DNA of 7,385 nt from Desulfobacterales bacterium (GCA_029934695.1 JAOZLU010000349.1:1-7385), one strand, 5' to 3'; shown: positions 1 through 6,111, counted from the first letter of the stretch. Notes: generated by a model from the letters alone, not told the origin. Translations and numbers: made by a program.

Positions 1-69
1 TAGCGGGTAACATGATTAACTTACACTACTATAACCCCTCAAATTTTATCAAAAAACAAAAATAAATAA

Positions 70-302
70 ATGAAATTGTCAAAACGTATTGTCAAGAAAT
101 TAGCGGAGATGATTTGCGGTGGTCATGGGGCTGTAGGAGGTTTTGAATGGACGAATTTTGTCTATCGAACGGGGCCGGAGCTTACTGAATTTTTCACCGA
201 TGATTGTGATCTGCCTTATGAACATTTTGGAACAAGAGTCAAGATGTCTTGACGGAACTCAATAAAGAAGAACCAAGTGGATCAGGATTCAGGAAAGGTT
301 AA
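70..302 (+). pseudogene. frame-broken remnant resembling an AbiJ-type N-terminal domain
   Basis: A 60-codon frame opens at ATG 70 (MKLSKRIVKKLAEMICGG...) and stops at 250-252. Motifs such as KLAEMICGG, FVYRTGPELTEFF and DLPYEHFGTRVK resemble, from memory, the short domain at the N terminus of AbiJ-like abortive-infection proteins and related hypotheticals. The likely continuation is in another frame: 243-302 reads DVLTELNKEEPSGSGFRKG and then stops. This suggests a small indel near 240-245 followed by loss of the rest of the gene. No convincing Shine-Dalgarno precedes ATG 70; the upstream sequence is a poly-A/T run. Bases 1-69 contain no gene. A weak TATAAC at 30-35 has no good -35 partner. 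The alternative is a real 60-residue protein ending at 252. The family link is recalled, not tested; the frame continuity is seen in the sequence. Confidence 0.4.
291..298 (+). promoter_or_regulatory. ribosome binding site choosing ATG 307 for the ATPase
   Basis: AGGAAAGG lies 8 bases before ATG 307. The longer reading from GTG 277 has no such site and its first ten codons overlap the tail of the upstream remnant. ATG 307 is therefore the better start. Confidence 0.6.
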
Positions 303-306
303 AAAT

Positions 307-1731
307 ATGTATAATCAAATAAGTAAAGATTTCAAGCCAAATGAGAGTAAAATAAAATCTTTAAAAATTAACAAGCTATTTGGGATAAAAGATATTGAAA
401 TCCCTTTTGAACATAATGCATTAATATTGGTGGCTGGCAACGGGGGAGGGAAAACAACCCTGTTAAATGCATTATATTCAATAATTTCTGACAGGTACTC
501 AAACCTTAAAGAGCTTGATTTTGAATCAATCATATTAGAATTTGAATCAACTGATGAAAAAATAATAATAGATCATGAAATACTAAATAAAATTGTTGAT
601 TCCGATTCTCTGCCTTTAAAAAGAACTCGCGTGGTAAGATATTTGTCAAAAAATATAGGCGAAGATGAGACAATCAATCTTTGCAATTTAATAAAGCAAG
701 ATTTATATGTCGAGGCTGAGGCAATAATTCAAGACCATCTTCATAAAAGCCCTTCCACTCCCTCTGATATCATGCATGCCTTATCAAGAGCTGTGGAAAT
801 GTACAGTGATTATTTTTATTCTTCTGATATATTTTCAGGATATAAAAGTATCATTAAAAGGAATATCAGTCAAAATATTCTGTATTTTCCAACTTATCGA
901 AGAATAGAAGAAGATTTGCACAGATTAGGGATATCTGAACGAGATGAGTTGATAATAAATAAGAAAAGCACCCTGATTCAATTTGGCATGAAAGATGTGA
1001 TAAAAAGATTTGAAGAAATTGAAAAAGAAATAGAACATTCTACTATCACAGGGGTTTCAGAAATAACAACGAATATGCTTAATCAGTTAATGGACGGAAT
1101 TCCGTCTATTACACAAAATGAAAAAGATGATATCAAATCCAAATTGGACAAGTTGGAAACCATACTTGAAAGACTCGAAAATATCAGAGGTGAGATGCTG
1201 CCTGTTGAGATTAAAAAAAATAATATATATTCATTAGTTGAATCCGAAAAGATATTTAAAGAGAAAAAGTACCAGGCTTTACTTTATTTCCTCGCCAGCA
1301 TAATAAAAATTTATGATAAACAGGCTGATAAAGATAACAGGATAAAGAAATTTGCTGATATATGCAATAAATATCTCAGCCAAGATAAAAAAGTGGTTTA
1401 TGATGAACGGACCGGAAGAATTTCTGTTGTCAAAACAAGAGACAGAAACATTATTGAACTCAGTAAATTATCATCCGGAGAAAAGCAGATCATATCGTTA
1501 TTCTCAAAAGTATATTTGGATTTTTCAGGAAAAAATTTTATCCTCTTATTTGATGAACCGGAACTTTCATTATCAGTTGAGTGGCAAGAATCGCTTTTAC
1601 CCGATGTTTTGGACTCGGACAGATGTGATTTGTTAGTTGCGGTGACCCATTCACCTTTCATATTTGAAAATGATTTGGTAAAATATGCAAAAGACCTGAA
1701 AATATATGAAAAAAATGGTTCTGAAAAATGA
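307..1731 (+). CDS. ariA: AAA_15/ABC-type ATPase, PARIS AriA-like sensor
   Basis: This is a 474-residue protein from ATG 307 (484 if GTG 277 is used). It shows the full set of ABC/SMC-type ATPase motifs: Walker A GNGGGKTT (residues 44-51), the signature LSSGEKQ (388-394), Walker B FILLFDEPELSLS with D416-E417, and the switch histidine in THSPFIF (H448). The segment between them, roughly residues 225-310, is rich in E/K/L and probably coiled coil, as in OLD- and AAA_15-type ATPases. There is no fused Toprim domain; that role is carried by the overlapping next gene. In the PARIS family AriA forms a multimeric scaffold that holds AriB and reacts to phage anti-restriction proteins such as T7 Ocr. 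The two-gene layout and the DEPELSLSVEWQ stretch fit AriA well; the trigger in this host is unknown. Walker A has G in place of the usual S (GGGKT instead of GSGKS/T), a tolerated variant. The gene is very A/T rich, suggesting horizontal transfer. Orphan OLD-like ATPases are the main alternative, but the DUF4435 partner argues against that. Confidence 0.82.
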   Translation: MYNQISKDFKPNESKIKSLKINKLFGIKDIEIPFEHNALILVAGNGGGKTTLLNALYSIISDRYSNLKELDFESIILEFESTDEKIIIDHEILNKIVDSDSLPLKRTRVVRYLSKNIGEDETINLCNLIKQDLYVEAEAIIQDHLHKSPSTPSDIMHALSRAVEMYSDYFYSSDIFSGYKSIIKRNISQNILYFPTYRRIEEDLHRLGISERDELIINKKSTLIQFGMKDVIKRFEEIEKEIEHSTITGVSEITTNMLNQLMDGIPSITQNEKDDIKSKLDKLETILERLENIRGEMLPVEIKKNNIYSLVESEKIFKEKKYQALLYFLASIIKIYDKQADKDNRIKKFADICNKYLSQDKKVVYDERTGRISVVKTRDRNIIELSKLSSGEKQIISLFSKVYLDFSGKNFILLFDEPELSLSVEWQESLLPDVLDSDRCDLLVAVTHSPFIFENDLVKYAKDLKIYEKNGSEK

Positions 1732-2708
1732 ACAGGGTTGAGTTATTAAGAAGGTATTCCAGAAAAGCCGCACCAGTATTTAAACGATTTATTGATTTTG
1801 ATCCTGACACATCGGACCTGTACTGCTTTTTTGAAGGCAATGATGATGGCAAATATTACAGGATAAGATTGGAAATGTATTCTGATGTTCCGACACAGCA
1901 ACATCATTTTTTAATTTGCGGTGGTAAGCGTATTGTTTCGGAGCTATACGATATTATTGAATTGCATCCGGAATATAAGAACATAAGAGTCCTGTATTTC
2001 ACTGATCGGGATTTTGATATTCCTATCAAAAATGATCCGACCACAGAAGCGAAAAAGGCGGCGGCTATCTATGAAACGCCTTGTTATTCCGTAGAAAATT
2101 TATATTCCAATGAACATACTTTCCAAAATATCCTTAAAACAGAATTCGGATTGGATATTGCAGATGAAGATTTTAATAATAGCCTGATATTATTCAAAGA
2201 CCGCCAAAAAGAATTTCATAATGCAATAACCCTGATCAATGCCTGGATTTCCTGCCATAGAGATGTTGAAAGAGAAAACGGAGAGTCAAAATTAAATCTT
2301 AAAGAGAATGATACGAAAAAATATATTACAAAAATAATTCATATCTCATTAGAAAAAGTAGAAAAGAAGTACAGCCTTGAATCGTTGGAGAAAGACTTCA
2401 TAAATTCAGTAAAGATAGCTGAAGATGTAATTGAAGAAAAGACAAAATATTTCAAAGGAACAGATCGGCAATGTTTTTTCAGGGGAAAATATGAATTTTT
2501 CTTCTTTCTTATTTTTTTATCCAAGTTAAAAGATGATGCTGTAAATAAAAAACCTGAATATTTTTCTAAAAAGTTAAAAATGGCCGGACAACTGAAATTA
2601 CTGGTTACTGATTCTGATTCTATATCAAATATGTTAGGAAGATTATCTTCTTCAGCCATCACACCAAATTGTCTTACAGAGTATATAAAACGATTCAACA
2701 ACAATTGA
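1728..2708 (+). CDS. ariB: DUF4435 Toprim-like nuclease, PARIS AriB-like effector
   Basis: This is a 326-residue protein whose ATG overlaps the ATPase stop as ATGA, so translation is probably coupled; only a weak ribosome site precedes it. The N-terminal half carries the DUF4435/Toprim signature: FFEGNDDGKYY with acidic E36, an ICGGKRIV segment (63-70), the metal-binding type motif YFTDRDFD (D93, D95, D97) and YSVENLYS further on. In PARIS, AriB is a Toprim-fold nuclease that, once released from AriA, dimerises and cleaves host tRNA (tRNA-Lys in the characterised E. coli system), stopping phage growth at the cell's expense. The acidic residues needed for catalysis in Toprim enzymes appear intact, so the effector looks functional. 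The C-terminal half (about 150-326) is Lys-rich and helical-looking, without motifs I recognise. Base composition matches the ATPase. The target RNA here is inferred from family, not visible. Confidence 0.8.
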   Translation: MNRVELLRRYSRKAAPVFKRFIDFDPDTSDLYCFFEGNDDGKYYRIRLEMYSDVPTQQHHFLICGGKRIVSELYDIIELHPEYKNIRVLYFTDRDFDIPIKNDPTTEAKKAAAIYETPCYSVENLYSNEHTFQNILKTEFGLDIADEDFNNSLILFKDRQKEFHNAITLINAWISCHRDVERENGESKLNLKENDTKKYITKIIHISLEKVEKKYSLESLEKDFINSVKIAEDVIEEKTKYFKGTDRQCFFRGKYEFFFFLIFLSKLKDDAVNKKPEYFSKKLKMAGQLKLLVTDSDSISNMLGRLSSSAITPNCLTEYIKRFNNN

Positions 2709-2733
2709 AAATAAATATCTGATCCAACGGTGA

Positions 2734-2898
2734 TTGCTTTTTGACCCCTCTGCAACGCCCTGGCATCGACAGAGAACACAGCGTGCCCGCGGCAGCACGG
2801 TTGCGTGGCCCCACCCCTCACCGGATACTGACAAGGGAACAGTTTCAGCTATTCGGAAATGGCTGGAGAGAAACGGAGTGAGACCATGGTGGATATAA
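2734..2898 (+). pseudogene. hicA: probable hicA toxin remnant
   Basis: An open frame starting after TGA 2731-2733 reads ...RARGSTVAWPHPSPDTDK, then GTVSAIRKWLERNGVRPWWI, and ends at TAA 2896-2898. The part from about 2788 resembles the second half of HicA (YcfA-type) mRNA interferases, whose C-terminal half commonly reads like G-T-V-T-V-P-H-P-K-K-D-L-P-K-G-T then a helix ending in Gly-aliphatic. The first half of HicA, with its GSHHxxxHP catalytic His segment, is missing or compressed to RGS, and no ATG opens the frame (first candidate TTG 2734). The position directly ahead of hicB, with overlapping ends, is the usual hicA-hicB order. A G/C-rich hairpin (CGTGC 2782-2786, GCACG 2795-2799) falls inside. 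The alternative is chance similarity in non-coding DNA; the start of the toxin is certainly not intact. Confidence 0.42.
2875..2878 (+). promoter_or_regulatory. ribosome binding site for hicB
   Basis: GGAG lies 7 bases ahead of ATG 2886. It supports this start over ATG 2859, which has no comparable site. ATG 2898 remains a possible second start, 4 codons downstream. Confidence 0.5.
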
Positions 2899-3236
2899 TG
2901 GAAATAGATGGCTGCAAAGCTGTCATCAGATACGATCCTGTGCTTGGAAGGTTCCGTGGCGAGTTTGTCGGTCTCAGCGGAGGAGCCGATTTTTACGCGG
3001 CAGACATTGAAACGCTCAGGGAAGAGGGCAGAATCTCTCTCAGGGTGTTTCTTGATATGTGCAGAGAGGAGGATATTAATCCGTATAAGGAATACTCCGG
3101 CAGATTCGATGTGGGCATTCCGCCGGAACTGCATGCTGAAATAGCGGCAAGGGCGGCGGCTGAGGGTAAGAGTCTTAATCAGTGTGTCACCGATATGCTG
3201 GATGAGGTTATCCAATGTCAGCAGATGACCATTTAA
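2886..3236 (+). CDS. hicB: HicB-family antitoxin
   Basis: This is a 116-residue protein. Residues 6-60 form the partial RNase H-like HicB fold, with the typical opening (YDP....FRGEFVGLSGGADFYA, then a helix with LREEGRISLRVFLDMCRE). Residues 73-108 (GRFDVGIPPELHAEIAARAA followed by EGKSLNQCVTDML) are a ribbon-helix-helix DNA-binding domain, as in antitoxins that bind and repress their own promoter. HicB normally sequesters the HicA mRNA interferase encoded next to it. Here the gene before it is at best a HicA fragment, so this antitoxin appears to be an orphan that may still act as a DNA-binding regulator or neutralise a HicA elsewhere. The gene reads intact from start to stop, and its composition is like the downstream genes, not the A/T-rich defence genes. 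Confidence 0.85.
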   Translation: MVDIMEIDGCKAVIRYDPVLGRFRGEFVGLSGGADFYAADIETLREEGRISLRVFLDMCREEDINPYKEYSGRFDVGIPPELHAEIAARAAAEGKSLNQCVTDMLDEVIQCQQMTI

Positions 3237-3372
3237 CCGGATGCTGCTCGTGTCAAGTTGAATTCAGGATACCGGGAATTGGGCGGGTGTATGCGGCGAA
3301 AATCCTGCCTGTTTTCCGAGAGGGCGAAACCGTATTCCGGGTCATCCGAATCTTGTGAAAGACAGGCTTGCC

Positions 3373-3670
3373 ATGAAGCCCTACAAAATCAGCAAAAGAG
3401 GCGGCCTGAGACTGATTCAATGACAACGCAAAAAAGCTTGCGGATTTGGAAAATGAATTGGACCAAGCCATATTCATACCTTTGAAAGAGAAAGAGTATT
3501 TTAAGAAGTTTCATATTTCGGCAAATACGGTGGAATGGGAAAACGGGGCCGATTTTGCTCCCGAATTTCTGCGTTCTCTTTCGGAGCCGGTGTCTGACCT
3601 GCCGGAGCGGACGGCGGGAACGGCCGTTCCGGAAATGGCGGCAGGTTGCAAAATGGAAATCTTATGGTAA
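3373..3670 (+). pseudogene. DUF2442 protein split by a frameshift
   Basis: ATG 3373 opens MKPYKISKRGGLRLIQ and stops at 3421-3423. The adjacent frame then reads FNDNAKKLADLENELDQAIF, IPLKEKEYFKKFHISANTVE and WENGADFAPEFLRSL. Joined, these give a DUF2442 domain of about 75 residues. The family's typical middle and end (a DL...L...F.PLKD..YF..V segment, then TV.W.NGAD..PE.LY) are well matched. The break lies at about 3410-3421 and needs one inserted or deleted base. After about 3590 the frame continues into palindromic sequence without family resemblance and ends at TAA 3668-3670, overlapping the next gene. DUF2442 proteins are small and often found beside DUF4160 or toxin-antitoxin genes; their biochemical role is not established. 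The second part could be translated from TTG 3446, but it would lack the first strands. Bases 3237-3372 show no recognisable gene. Confidence 0.62.
3599..3644. repeat. nested palindrome upstream of the nuclease-like gene
   Basis: A perfect 14-base palindrome, GGAACGGCCGTTCC (3617-3630), is flanked by an outer inverted pair, CTGCCG (3599-3604) and CGGCAG (3639-3644). It ends 19 bases before ATG 3664. It could be an operator for an autoregulated toxin-antitoxin unit, an mRNA hairpin near the ribosome site, or a dispersed palindromic element that extended the DUF2442 frame. The sequence shows the symmetry; the role is inferred. Confidence 0.5.
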
Positions 3671-4011
3671 CATCAGAACAGAACATACGCTGGACTGTCA
3701 GCGACAGATACGGAAACCTCATATATCTGACCCGGGAGCGATGGCTTCATATCACTGATGAATCAAATCATCCTGAAATGAGTGATTATGAGGAATATCT
3801 GAGGACAACGCTCAGAAAGGGCAAAAGAAGACAGGAACCCCTTAATCCCCGTAAATACAGATATTATCACCTGTTCGGTGATCTGCCTCATGTTGTGAAT
3901 CATATTGTTGCCATTGTCCTTTTCGGTTTCAATATTGGCAGAAACGGGGAAACCGTGCCGAACAATTTTGTCGCAACAGCATTTTTCAAACATATCCGCC
4001 TGAAAGGATGA
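3664..4011 (+). CDS. small RelE/barnase-EndoU-like (PBECR-type) putative nuclease
   Basis: This is a 115-residue protein from ATG 3664, with GGAAA at 3655-3659 as a weak ribosome site. A longer form from TTG 3646 is possible. It has the pattern of a small phage-barnase/EndoU/RelE-like protein that I know only as a hypothetical family: WTVSDRYGNLIYLTRERWLH (10-29), a His-Pro-Glu-Met turn (36-39), a helix followed by a basic stretch LRKGKRRQEPLNPRKYRYYH (50-69), then core strands HIVAIVLFGFN (80-90) and NNFVATAF (100-107). Conserved-looking His29, His36, Arg51, Lys52, Arg55 and Arg56 could serve RNA binding or cleavage. The gene is followed after 3 bases by a DUF2283 protein, an arrangement that often marks a toxin-antitoxin-like pair. 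The nuclease role is an inference from fold-like pattern and neighbour; no experimentally known homologue is recognised. Confidence 0.6.
   Translation: MVTSEQNIRWTVSDRYGNLIYLTRERWLHITDESNHPEMSDYEEYLRTTLRKGKRRQEPLNPRKYRYYHLFGDLPHVVNHIVAIVLFGFNIGRNGETVPNNFVATAFFKHIRLKG
4003..4008 (+). promoter_or_regulatory. ribosome binding site for the DUF2283 gene
   Basis: AAAGGA sits 6 bases before ATG 4015 and overlaps the last codons of the preceding gene. This gives the second gene its own good initiation signal within a shared transcript. Confidence 0.6.
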
Positions 4012-4014
4012 CGT

Positions 4015-4392
4015 ATGAGCAGAGAAACGGTCTATACTTATGACAGGGAATGCGATATTCTTTATATTTCCTTTTCTCCCGGTGAGAAAGCGGAGACGGC
4101 TGTCGAACTGAACGACAACATTCTGCTGCGTTTCAGCCGTTCTGAAAAACGTGCGGTCGGACTGACCCTGATGGATATCTCAGTGCTCCTGCAATTGGAA
4201 GAACTGGGACCCCGCAACTATCCTCTGACCGGGCTTGACGAACTGGAACAGTCCTGGAGAGATACAGTTGCTGAAATCATAACAAAGCCGCCAGTCAGTC
4301 AGATACTGAGAATATCGGTCTATACTCCGTCATCAGCCGATGCGGTTCCGATTGCTCTTGTTGAGAAGCCGCCGATTCCCATAGCTGCCTGA
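4015..4392 (+). CDS. DUF2283 domain protein, putative antitoxin-like partner
   Basis: This is a 125-residue protein. Residues 7-56 are a clear DUF2283 domain: YTYDRECDILYISFSPGEKA, then AETAVELNDNILLRFSRSEK and AVGLTLMDIS, matching the family's YD...D.LYI.....  ...V...DGR..G.EIL.AS pattern of five or six strands. The usual family member ends soon after this; here about 70 residues follow (57-125), with a Leu/Glu-rich helix-like part and a Pro-rich tail, EKPPIPIAA. DUF2283 proteins are small and commonly encoded next to RelE-like or DUF4258-like toxins, so an antitoxin-like role is suggested, but this is genomic association, not biochemistry. It is separated from the upstream nuclease-like gene by only 3 bp and is surely co-transcribed with it. 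No terminator with a T-run follows; only a short GCACA/TGTGC hairpin at 4422-4433. Confidence 0.78.
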   Translation: MSRETVYTYDRECDILYISFSPGEKAETAVELNDNILLRFSRSEKRAVGLTLMDISVLLQLEELGPRNYPLTGLDELEQSWRDTVAEIITKPPVSQILRISVYTPSSADAVPIALVEKPPIPIAA

Positions 4393-4931
4393 AAAAGCCT
4401 GTCAATCTGAGAAAAGCCGCAGCACAGTTGTGCGTCGGGCCGGGCATCATAAGGGGTGTACTGTTTCCAAAGAGGTTCGGCAAAGTGATTCCTGTCATAT
4501 CAGCCATGAGGAATCCATTCTTCCCGGAATGCCTTATGAAGCGATTTTTCCGCCATGAGGAATTTCTGGAAAATCTCGTTGACGGATTTGCGGTTTCCGC
4601 TGACAGGGAGGCGGGGGCAAGTGTCGGGAGACTGCCTGCCGTTCTGAAGGATGTGTCTTGACAAACTGCCGTCTTTGGATGACATACTCGGCAAAGCTCC
4701 TGTCAATCTTTGGAATCCAGGCGTATGAGATTGGCTGATGAATCCCCATTCAGCCAAAACCGAAAAAACTCTCAATTTTCGGCAGTATTGGGAGCAGGTG
4801 CGGCGAATCATCGTGCGGCACTTCAAAATTCAGTTGAGCAACATAGAGACGAGACCGGTCAGATATTGCAAAATGGAGAGGGTTGAACTTTTTACTATGA
4901 CTTTTCACTGTCGAGAAATGAAAGATAACAA
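4393..4931. other. 539-bp stretch without a supportable gene; decayed sequence
   Basis: No frame on either strand shows a recognised domain. The longest reverse-strand frame (4826 down to 4500) runs on past one TGA (4500-4502) as YDRNHFAEPLWKQYTPYD and beyond, to about 4392, and reads somewhat like protein. A second reverse frame (4749 to 4534) contains ISYAWIPKIDRSFAEYV. Together they could be scraps of an old gene broken by stops and frameshifts, but I do not recognise a family. A small GCACA/TGTGC hairpin is at 4422-4433. CCTGTCAATCT occurs at 4398-4408 and again at 4699-4709. Confidence 0.5.
4503..4563. repeat. 12-bp direct repeat GCCATGAGGAAT
   Basis: GCCATGAGGAAT occurs at 4503-4514 and 4552-4563, 49 bases apart. 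Two copies this close are unlikely by chance, and the offset is not a multiple of three, so it is not a protein repeat in a single frame. It lies inside the gene-free stretch and may be a scar of a local duplication. Confidence 0.5.
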
Positions 4932-5945
4932 ATGACAAATGACAAATTATTAGACATAAAGAATGTTGTAAAGCATTTCGATATTTCCGGCGGCCTGCTG
5001 GAACAACTCTCGCTTGAAAAAGGGCGGGTTGTTCGGAAGCAGGTCACAGTAAAGGCTGTCAATGATGTCAGTTTCACAATTTACCCGGGGGAGACGTTCA
5101 GTGTGGTGGGAGAAAGCGGCTGCGGGAAATCAACGCTGGCCCGGACCACCATCGGGCTTTATCCTCCCAACAGCGGAGAAATTCATTACCGGGATGACAG
5201 GATTGACAACCTCACCTCACAACAGATGCTCCCCTATCGTTCCAAAATGCAGATGATCTTCCAGGATCCTTATGCGTCCCTGAATCCCCGTATGAAGGTG
5301 CGGCAGACGCTTGAGGAGCCGGTTGTCTTTCACAATAGGAATATTTCCCAGAGCGAGGTGAAAGACAAGGTCGCGGAAGTCATGGGACAGGTGGGGCTGG
5401 ATGCCAAATGGATGGATCGCTATCCCCATGAATTTTCCGGGGGACAGCGCCAGCGCATCAGCATCGCCCGCGCACTGATGGTTGATCCTGACTTTATTGT
5501 GGCGGATGAGCCGATTTCCGCGCTGGATGTTTCCATTCAGGCCCAGATACTCAACCTGATGATGGACGCACAGGAAAAACGGGGCCTTACTTATATGTTC
5601 ATCACCCATGACCTGTCTGTTGTGGAGCATATCAGCACACGCGTCGCGGTGATGTATCTGGGCAGTCTGTGTGAAGTGGCACCCGCGGAAGACCTCTTTG
5701 CATCTCCGCGTCATCCTTATACCCAGGCGCTTCTCAGTGCCATTCCCAAGCTCGGGCATAAAAGACCCAAGCATGTCAAACTGAAGGGAGAGGTTCCCAC
5801 ACCGATCAATCTTCCCTCCGGGTGTGTTTTCCATGGTCGGTGCGTATATGCCAGAGATCGCTGCAAACAGGAAATTCCCAAACTTGACCGTCTGGATTCG
5901 AGAACCCGCATTGCCTGCCACGGAGTCGAAGAAGGATGGTTGTAA
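4932..5945 (+). CDS. oppF: oligopeptide/dipeptide ABC transporter ATP-binding subunit OppF/DppF
   Basis: This is a complete 337-residue cytoplasmic ATPase of the peptide/nickel (Opp/Dpp) importer family. In order: Walker A GESGCGKST (60-68), Q-loop FQDPYASLNP (Q111), signature FSGGQRQR (168-175), Walker B FIVADE (188-193), D-loop SALD (196-199) and H-loop THD (H226). The C-terminal oligo_HPY domain follows: HPYTQALLSAIP (261-272), GEVPTPINLPSGC (286-298), and cysteines 298, 304, 311 and 329 typical of this tail. It would pair with OppD on the membrane subunits OppB/OppC to drive import of peptides captured by OppA. None of those genes lies upstream here; 539 bp of gene-free sequence precedes it, and an MFS gene follows. 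It is therefore either the end of a disrupted operon or an ATPase serving subunits encoded elsewhere. The start ATG 4932 has a modest GAAAG (4920-4924) 7 bases ahead. OppF versus DppF cannot be told from sequence alone. Confidence 0.93.
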   Translation: MTNDKLLDIKNVVKHFDISGGLLEQLSLEKGRVVRKQVTVKAVNDVSFTIYPGETFSVVGESGCGKSTLARTTIGLYPPNSGEIHYRDDRIDNLTSQQMLPYRSKMQMIFQDPYASLNPRMKVRQTLEEPVVFHNRNISQSEVKDKVAEVMGQVGLDAKWMDRYPHEFSGGQRQRISIARALMVDPDFIVADEPISALDVSIQAQILNLMMDAQEKRGLTYMFITHDLSVVEHISTRVAVMYLGSLCEVAPAEDLFASPRHPYTQALLSAIPKLGHKRPKHVKLKGEVPTPINLPSGCVFHGRCVYARDRCKQEIPKLDRLDSRTRIACHGVEEGWL

Positions 5946-6037
5946 ATTTATTCTGGAATGTCAAAATGATTTGAGTGTAACCAAAATGAACAACACAGAT
6001 GCACTGATATGCACGGATTTATTACACACAGAACATT

Positions 6038-6064
6038 GCGGACGGGGTTGCAAACCCCGTCCGC
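6038..6064. repeat. perfect 12-bp-stem hairpin, dispersed-palindrome type
   Basis: GCGGACGGGGTT (6038-6049) pairs perfectly with AACCCCGTCCGC (6053-6064) around a 3-base GCA loop. A GGACGGGG...CCCCGTCC core with a tiny loop is what I recall from multicopy palindromic intergenic elements in several bacteria. It lies 93 bases after the oppF stop and may also slow or protect the 3' end of that message. There is no following T-run, so it is not a classic terminator. Confidence 0.7.
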
Positions 6065-6111
6065 CAAGCGGTCGTCTGAAAATGGCCTTTCTGACTCAAT
6101 TTTTCTGACCG

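Noticed and set aside
277..306. GTG 277 as the ATPase start
   Set aside because: No ribosome site precedes it, while ATG 307 has AGGAAAGG at good spacing, and the first codons overlap the tail of the upstream remnant.
2652..3215. 187-residue reverse-strand open frame
   Set aside because: It spans the end of the DUF4435 gene and hicB in antisense, both of which have clear family signatures on the + strand.
3646..4877. 12-bp direct repeat TTGCAAAATGGA at 3646-3657 and 4866-4877 flanking the nuclease/DUF2283 pair
   Set aside because: One or two 12-base matches are expected by chance in a window this long, the repeat is A-rich, and no element ends are seen at either copy.
5217..5921. 234-residue reverse-strand open frame
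   Set aside because: It lies wholly antisense to oppF, which has every expected ATPase motif; the antisense reading shows no domain.
6038..6064. Intrinsic terminator for oppF
   Set aside because: The stem is strong but no run of T follows it, so the standard terminator criterion is not met.
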